Shown in pieces: positions 14,967 through 18,903 of a DNA stretch of 18,903 nt; the stretch's first letter is position 1; the number at the start of each line of letters is the position of its first letter. Below the pieces are notes generated by a model, which worked only from the letters and a program-made list of their open reading frames with translations, was not told where the DNA came from and did no database searches. The stretch is from Palsa-872 sp036844615 (lineage in GTDB: Bacteria > Chloroflexota > Dormibacteria > Dormibacterales > Dormibacteraceae). The stretch lies in contig DAIUFK010000043.1 of the NCBI GenBank assembly GCA_036844615.1, positions 1 to 18,903 of the forward strand, read 5' to 3'. A program made the translations under genes and the position numbers.

Positions 14967-15326
14967 CTAGCCCGCCAAGTCGCGGATCGAAACGATGCCA
15001 ATCACCTCGCCGCCGTCGACCACGGGGAGGTGGCGAAACCCATGGCTGAGCATGGTGTCAAGCGCCTTTTCAACGTCCTCGTCTGGGCCGACGGTCATCG
15101 GGTCGCGAGTCATCCAGCTCGAGACCTCGTGTGCAGGCGCATCGTGGGACTGCGAGATCGCCCGGACCGTGTCGCGCTCGGTGAAGATGCCAGCCAGACG
15201 GTTTCCATCCATCACCACGGTCGACCCGATGCGGTACTGGGCCATCAAGGCCACCGCCTCGCCGACCGTCGTCGACGGGTTCACCGTGTGCAGCTCGGTG
15301 CTCATGACCTCGCGGACCGTCGGCAC
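14967..15326 (-). CDS. CBS-pair domain protein
   Basis: This 119-residue protein consists almost only of two CBS motifs in tandem. The first is TVREVMSTELHTVNPSTTV...GSTVVMDGNRLAGIFTERD (about 3-52). The second is EVSSWMTRDPMTVGPDEDV...HLPVVDGGEVIGIVSIRDL (about 67-117). CBS pairs bind adenosyl ligands such as AMP, ATP or S-adenosylmethionine and act as sensors; stand-alone ones are common and their partners are usually unknown. The start is GTG at 15326, 17 bp after the preceding gene; ATG at 15305 is an alternative that would cut into the first motif. It probably shares a transcript with the DUF4190-like gene. Confidence 0.92.
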   Translation of the reverse strand: MPTVREVMSTELHTVNPSTTVGEAVALMAQYRIGSTVVMDGNRLAGIFTERDTVRAISQSHDAPAHEVSSWMTRDPMTVGPDEDVEKALDTMLSHGFRHLPVVDGGEVIGIVSIRDLAG

Positions 15327-15343
15327 GCCGCGATTCTATGCCG

Positions 15344-16072
15344 CTACAGGCCCGGTGAGAAGACGAAAGGTGGAGGTGGGTCGAGCGCCGGCGGGCTGAT
15401 CTCGAGCTGGATGACCGTATGCGGCAGCAGCGCGATCCCCGCCGGATCCGGGCCGTATCGATGGCCGTCGACGAAAACGACGAGGGTCTGACCTGTCGTA
15501 AGCGTGATAGTGCCGACATGCCGGCTGTCAATCCGTGCCGGCTGCTTCAACGACGCCGCCCAGACGTCGAAGAAGTCGGCGAGCGTATAGGTACGCTGGT
15601 CAGGCGCCTCTATGTGTACGACGTCAGGGCTGCCGGCGTGCATGTGGATCCAGTAAAAGCAAAAGCCCGGACGGCCGACGTCGGTTGGGATGGGCAACTC
15701 TTGTCCGCCCACGAATATCTGCACGGCGAGGTGGTAGTGGACTGCTGTGTGCTCCAGCTGATCGCAGGGGATCGCCGCGCGCGTCGGCGGGTGGTTTCCG
15801 ATCTGCGCGAAGGTGTAGATCCCAAAGGCAGCGATGAAGACCCAGATGACTGAACCGGCGAAGCCGAGGATCACCCCGGCGATCGCCATTCCACCACCGC
15901 CAAGAGTTCCCGAGCTGCGAGCGATCCGGTTGCGCGAGAGGAGGCCGAGGATGATCGCGGGAATTCCAGTCACCAACCCGCAGCAGACGATCGACGTGAT
16001 CCCTGTGACGAGGGAGGCGACGGCCATGCCGTCGTTGCGCCTGGAGACGGCGTAGCCGCCGGGCTCAATCAC
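15344..16072 (-). CDS. DUF4190-like membrane protein with a His/Cys-containing extracytoplasmic domain
   Basis: This 242-residue protein has a DUF4190-like N-terminal region with two helices (about 16-45 and 59-90), including GMAVASLVTGI, the CCGLVTGIPAIILG helix and GGGGMAIAGVILG. It is followed by an outer domain of about 140 residues. That domain carries H112-x-H114, Cys138, H143-x-H145 and His153, in segments VHYHLAVQIFVGG, FCFYWIHMH and VVHIEAP, then a YTLADFFDVW motif (162-171) and a VFVDGHRY segment. The spacing resembles small secreted domains that may bind a metal, but I know of no proven function. The GTG start has AGGGAG 7 bases upstream. It lies just downstream of the CopD-like gene. 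Confidence 0.75.
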   Translation of the reverse strand: MIEPGGYAVSRRNDGMAVASLVTGITSIVCCGLVTGIPAIILGLLSRNRIARSSGTLGGGGMAIAGVILGFAGSVIWVFIAAFGIYTFAQIGNHPPTRAAIPCDQLEHTAVHYHLAVQIFVGGQELPIPTDVGRPGFCFYWIHMHAGSPDVVHIEAPDQRTYTLADFFDVWAASLKQPARIDSRHVGTITLTTGQTLVVFVDGHRYGPDPAGIALLPHTVIQLEISPPALDPPPPFVFSPGL

Positions 16073-16081
16073 CGAATATCT

Positions 16082-16114
16082 CCCTCCCCCCGTCCGGGGG
16101 GAGGGTCGGGGAGC
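16082..16114. repeat. GC-rich palindromic intergenic repeat
   Basis: A perfect 10-bp stem, CCCTCCCCCC-GTCC-GGGGGGAGGG (16082-16105), is followed by TCGGGGAGC. It resembles the CCCTCTCCCC/GGGGAGAGGG palindromes that recur in many high-GC genomes. It overlaps the ribosome binding site of the DUF4190-like gene (minus strand, 16080-16085), so the fold could hide that site or end transcription of the CopD-like gene. Confidence 0.6.
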
Positions 16115-16132
16115 ATTCGGTAAGGCCCATCC

Positions 16133-17017
16133 CTAACGCCGCTTGCGCGCCGGGGCGTTAACAGGTACACCCTCGCTATTGAGCACGGTCGAAGTATCGC
16201 TGGCGGCGATAACACCCACTGATCGAGCGGGCGGAAGTGGGTATGCGGCGAGCACAGCTGTCGCCCCAAGCACTGCGAGGGCGACGGCGGCCTCGACCCG
16301 CGCGAACGCCAGGCGTCGCCGAAAGGCGAGCGCCGAAAGGACGAGCATCAAGAGGACGCCCGCTGACTTTGCGCTCAGGACCAATCCATAAGGCGTCGCC
16401 CACAGATCGCTGATCCCGTTCACCTCGGAGGTTGCGCTCACGATGCCGGTCAGCGCAGTCATCGCGAACGCCAGCGGGGCAACCTGCGCAAAACGCTCGA
16501 GCAATGCCCGGCTCTCCTCCCCACCCCATCCGCCCGCCGGCTTCAGGGTTGCAAGGGCCATGATGCCTCCCGCCCATACCCCTGCCGAGAGCACGTGGAT
16601 CGCATCAGTGAAGATGGCGCCGGCCGCAGGCTGCACCGCCGCTGAATGGCCGGCGAACGCGAGAGAGGCTGTCGCGAAGATGGCAAGAGGAGCCACCATC
16701 CTCAATCCGCGGATGCAGACGAAAAGCGCAGCGCCCTCCGCGACCACGCGCCCGATGCGAACCCAACCGACTGGACCGCCTGCGAGATAGGCGATGGCGC
16801 CGAAGGCCGAACCTCCCGCGACAAAGGCTTCAACGACGATCACGCCAAGGCCGCCGGCGAGCGCGACGGCGAGCATGTAGTGCATCGGTGGCCGGGCCCA
16901 TCCGATGCGTGGACGCTGGGCGCTTAGCCGCCGCACAACCATCGAGCCGATCGTGCCGATGAGCCCCGCATACTCGAGCCAGCGAAACAGCGCCAGGGCG
17001 ATATCCGGGGGCGCCAA
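16133..17017 (-). CDS. CopD-like copper resistance / polytopic membrane protein
   Basis: This protein of about 294 residues has roughly eight hydrophobic helices and the features of the CopD domain: GHSA (123-126, His124), IHVLSAGVWAGGI (140-152, His141 and Trp148), and KSAGVLLMLVLSALAFRRR (217-235). CopD family members sit in the inner membrane and are linked to copper uptake or tolerance, usually with CopC. No CopC-type domain is visible here. The TTG start at 17017 lies 2 bp past the stop of the acetyltransferase gene. A longer reading from 17290 would lie inside that gene and encode a non-membrane Arg-rich stretch, so I reject it. The C-terminus ends in a basic tail (RKRR). Confidence 0.82.
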   Translation of the reverse strand: MAPPDIALALFRWLEYAGLIGTIGSMVVRRLSAQRPRIGWARPPMHYMLAVALAGGLGVIVVEAFVAGGSAFGAIAYLAGGPVGWVRIGRVVAEGAALFVCIRGLRMVAPLAIFATASLAFAGHSAAVQPAAGAIFTDAIHVLSAGVWAGGIMALATLKPAGGWGGEESRALLERFAQVAPLAFAMTALTGIVSATSEVNGISDLWATPYGLVLSAKSAGVLLMLVLSALAFRRRLAFARVEAAVALAVLGATAVLAAYPLPPARSVGVIAASDTSTVLNSEGVPVNAPARKRR

Positions 17018-17019
17018 GA

Positions 17020-17571
17020 TCAGATCGCCGGCAGGTCTTGGTTGGTGATCGCCGCCAGGACGTGGTCCTCCCACCTGCCGTTGATCATCAAGTAGGCGCT
17101 TGCCTGGCCCTCGATTTGAAACCCGCAGCGCCTCAGCACTGCGGCGCTTCGAGAGTTCCGCGGCATGTAGTTGGCAGCGACCCGGTGCAGCTTCCAGGTT
17201 CCGAAGGCGAACGCGACCGCGCCGTCGACCGCCTCGGTCATGTAGCCCTTCCCCTCTGCCTCGTGCGCGAGGTTGTAGCCGAGGACGCACGATTGGAAGG
17301 CGCCGCGATGCACCTGCGTCAGGTTGAGGTTGCCGGCGATCCTCTCGGGAGCCGCCTTCGCGTAAATGAATGCGCGAAACGATTCGCGCGCGGCGAACTC
17401 GCGCAGGCGCACGCGCACCTGTTCCAGCCAGATCGACTCATCCAGGGAATCAGGGGCAAACGTTGGCGAGAAGGGCCGAAGGTGTTCGCGATTCTCACCG
17501 TAGTAGCGGATGATCTCCGGGACATCGGCCACCTGGGCCAGCCGGATTGTCAAACGGTCGGTTTCGATCAA
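17020..17571 (-). CDS. RimJ/RimL-type GNAT N-acetyltransferase
   Basis: This 183-residue protein spans the whole length of the RimJ-like GNAT family, which acetylates ribosomal protein or other protein N-termini, though some members modify antibiotics or metabolites. The N-terminal IETDRLTIRLAQVAD is typical, as are GYNLAHEAEGKGYMTEAV (98-115, acetyl-CoA loop EGKGY), LHRVAANYMPRNSRSAAVLRRCGF (helix and strand near the active site) and a final QIEGQA segment. It starts with TTG at 17571, only 6 bp after mnmA ends, and the CopD-like gene follows at once. It is therefore probably cotranscribed with mnmA. The substrate cannot be assigned. Confidence 0.88.
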   Translation of the reverse strand: MIETDRLTIRLAQVADVPEIIRYYGENREHLRPFSPTFAPDSLDESIWLEQVRVRLREFAARESFRAFIYAKAAPERIAGNLNLTQVHRGAFQSCVLGYNLAHEAEGKGYMTEAVDGAVAFAFGTWKLHRVAANYMPRNSRSAAVLRRCGFQIEGQASAYLMINGRWEDHVLAAITNQDLPAI

Positions 17572-17577
17572 GGCCGG

Positions 17578-18633
17578 TTACGCCCTGGCCGAGGCGATGA
17601 TCCCTCCGCCCAGCACGCGACTCCCCGAATACAGCACGGCGGCCTGCCCCGGCGCCGCGCCCATGAAAGAGTCCTGGAGCGACAGCCTGCCTGCCCTGTA
17701 GACGGCAGCGATCGCAGGCGCGTGGTACCGCAAGCGCGCCTCACATTCGATGGGTTCGGCAACAGAGCCCTCGATGAAGGTCACGTCGCGAAGCTCGACC
17801 TCCCGCGCCGCGAGCTCCTCTCGACGCCCGACCACCAACCGGTTCGCCGGCGCGTCGATCTTCAGCACGTACCAGGGGCCGGCTTCACGCAAGTCCCCAA
17901 AACCGCTGCGCTGGCCGACTGTGTAGACGGGGGTGCCGCGGTGCTTTCCAAGCTCGCGCCCGGCCGAGTCGACGACAGCGCCCTCGCGGACGGGCAGCCG
18001 CTGCGAAAGGTAGCGAGCGGTCTCGCCACGGGGGACGAAGCAGATCTCCTGGCTCTCCGCCTTGTTGGCGACCGGCAGACCGAACTCCCGCGCATGCTCC
18101 CGCACCTCGCGCTTGTCCATGCCGCCGAGCGGGAAGAGGATGCTCGCCAGTCGCTCGCGGTCGAGGTGGTAGAGCATGTACGACTGGTCTTTGGCAGGAT
18201 CCAAACCCTGGTGCAGCTCGGGTCCTGAAGGCCGGTCGAGGATCCTTGCGTAGTGCCCTGTCGCGAGCTTGTCGAACCCGAGGTCGAGCACGCGGTTGAG
18301 CATCAGGTCGAAGCGCACGAATGCGTTGCAGCGGACGCACGGGTTGGGCGTTCTGCCCTCAAGGTAGTCGCGGTGGAAAGGCTCGATCACCCTCTCACCG
18401 AACTCTTTCTCGAGGTTCCAGCAGTAGTAAGGAATGTCGAGTAGAGAGGCAACGCGCCGCGCATCCTCCACCGCGTTGAGCGAACAGCACCCCGCGTTGC
18501 GCTGGTTTTCCTCAGCGTTGTCGCGAGGCCACTGCTGCAGCGTGATGCCCACGACGTCATGTCCCTGGGCCTGCAGCAAGGCAGCCGCGACCGACGAATC
18601 GACCCCGCCAGACATCGCAACAGCGATCCTCAC
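17578..18633 (-). CDS. mnmA: tRNA-specific 2-thiouridylase MnmA
   Basis: This 351-residue enzyme adds sulphur to U34 of tRNA-Lys, -Glu and -Gln, using ATP to activate the base. Visible are the PP-loop SGGVDSS (8-14), the catalytic Cys in NPCVRC (C99), the persulfide-forming Cys in SQEICFVP (C198), TGHYAR, the KDQSYMLYHL segment and the C-terminal beta-barrel region ending in LGGGII. The family usually starts MRIAVAMSGGVDSS, which favours GTG at 18633; a TTG three codons earlier (18642) is equally possible, since neither has a clear ribosome binding site. The gene heads a tight run with the RimJ-type acetyltransferase and the CopD-like gene. Confidence 0.96.
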   Translation of the reverse strand: MRIAVAMSGGVDSSVAAALLQAQGHDVVGITLQQWPRDNAEENQRNAGCCSLNAVEDARRVASLLDIPYYCWNLEKEFGERVIEPFHRDYLEGRTPNPCVRCNAFVRFDLMLNRVLDLGFDKLATGHYARILDRPSGPELHQGLDPAKDQSYMLYHLDRERLASILFPLGGMDKREVREHAREFGLPVANKAESQEICFVPRGETARYLSQRLPVREGAVVDSAGRELGKHRGTPVYTVGQRSGFGDLREAGPWYVLKIDAPANRLVVGRREELAAREVELRDVTFIEGSVAEPIECEARLRYHAPAIAAVYRAGRLSLQDSFMGAAPGQAAVLYSGSRVLGGGIIASARA

Positions 18634-18684
18634 AGCGGCCAAGTTACCAAATGGAGGAGAGCGGTCCCCGCTTCTGCGGAGCGC

Positions 18685-18903
18685 CTACTCGACCAGGTCG
18701 CCCTCAGCGGGCTCGACCTTCACGCCGCGCGACTCAAGGTACTCGACCCCACGGTCCAGCTCCTCGGCCTCACCGGTGATCTCGAGAAGGACCCAGCCCT
18801 GGTCACGGGTGACGTCAGCGCGCCGGATGTTGGTGACGATCTCGAACTGCTTGCCCATCTGGTAGATGACGGGCTCCTTGACCATGTCGGGCCCGAAGAT
18901 GAG
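18685..18903 (-). CDS. NIL-domain protein, N-terminus cut by window edge
   Basis: The visible 72 residues match the NIL domain, a small ferredoxin-like fold found at the end of MetN-type methionine transporter ATPases and in short proteins of unknown role. Typical segments are KEPVIYQMGKQFEIVTNIRR, RDQGWVLLEITGE and VKVEPAEGDLVE. The frame remains open to position 18903, and residues LIFGPD precede the internal Met at 18885. Since NIL domains usually have a strand there, the true start is almost certainly beyond the edge. The stop lies about 50 bp before mnmA, so they may be cotranscribed. It could be a stand-alone NIL protein, sometimes tied to sulphur metabolism, or the end of a larger protein. 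Confidence 0.85.
   Translation of the reverse strand, partial: LIFGPDMVKEPVIYQMGKQFEIVTNIRRADVTRDQGWVLLEITGEAEELDRGVEYLESRGVKVEPAEGDLVE

Noticed and set aside
17038..18228. A 396-residue plus-strand open frame
   Set aside because: Antisense to mnmA and the RimJ-type acetyltransferase, both well supported; no domain seen.

Overview
The window is a high-GC bacterial scaffold, probably from a metagenome: it contains one run of 100 N at 9203-9302, a typical scaffold join. Apart from one acetyltransferase, every gene I accept lies on the minus strand, in tight, often overlapping operons. The GC-rich codon use, the class A penicillin-binding protein with a Pro/Ser tail, the DUF4190-type protein and the general style of the proteins suggest an actinobacterium-like or Chloroflexota/Dormibacterota-like soil lineage. 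This is an inference from style; no marker here fixes the phylum. I found no mobile element, CRISPR array, tRNA or phage gene.

Layout, read from the left edge. Positions 1 to about 85 hold the signal recognition particle RNA (minus strand, 3' end cut by the edge). Next come a CDP-alcohol phosphatidyltransferase (250-948) and a bifunctional penicillin-binding protein (959-3235), so phospholipid and peptidoglycan synthesis sit together. From 3293 to 9033 is an operon for five membrane-arm subunits of a complex I-like enzyme (nuoJ, K, L, M, N, transcribed right to left). A 43-residue C-terminal piece of another membrane protein precedes nuoJ and runs into the N gap, so the upstream part of that operon is missing.

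Right of the gap, a plus-strand GNAT acetyltransferase (9324-10106) converges on a heterodimeric ABC exporter pair (10289-13854), with a strong bidirectional hairpin terminator between them. Further right, all on the minus strand, are an Mrr-like protein with an altered nuclease motif, a CBS-pair protein, a DUF4190-like membrane protein with a His/Cys-rich outer domain, a CopD-like membrane protein, a RimJ-type acetyltransferase, the tRNA 2-thiouridylase MnmA, and a NIL-domain protein cut by the right edge. Short GC-rich foldback repeats sit in three of the intergenic spaces.

The most interesting observation is that the complex I-like subunits keep the family architecture but have lost most of the residues known to carry protons in complex I: both NuoK glutamates, the TM5 glutamates of NuoL and NuoM, and the lysines in all three antiporter-like subunits, which are mostly Arg or Gln here. 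This looks like a divergent complex I-like module with altered or absent proton pumping rather than the organism's main respiratory complex I. Also notable are the near absence of ATG starts (one of 16 assigned complete genes), a consistent NTGA stop/start coupling, an ABC pair whose asymmetric motif changes all fall in one ATP site, and a possible metal-handling pair of the CopD-like and His/Cys-rich proteins.
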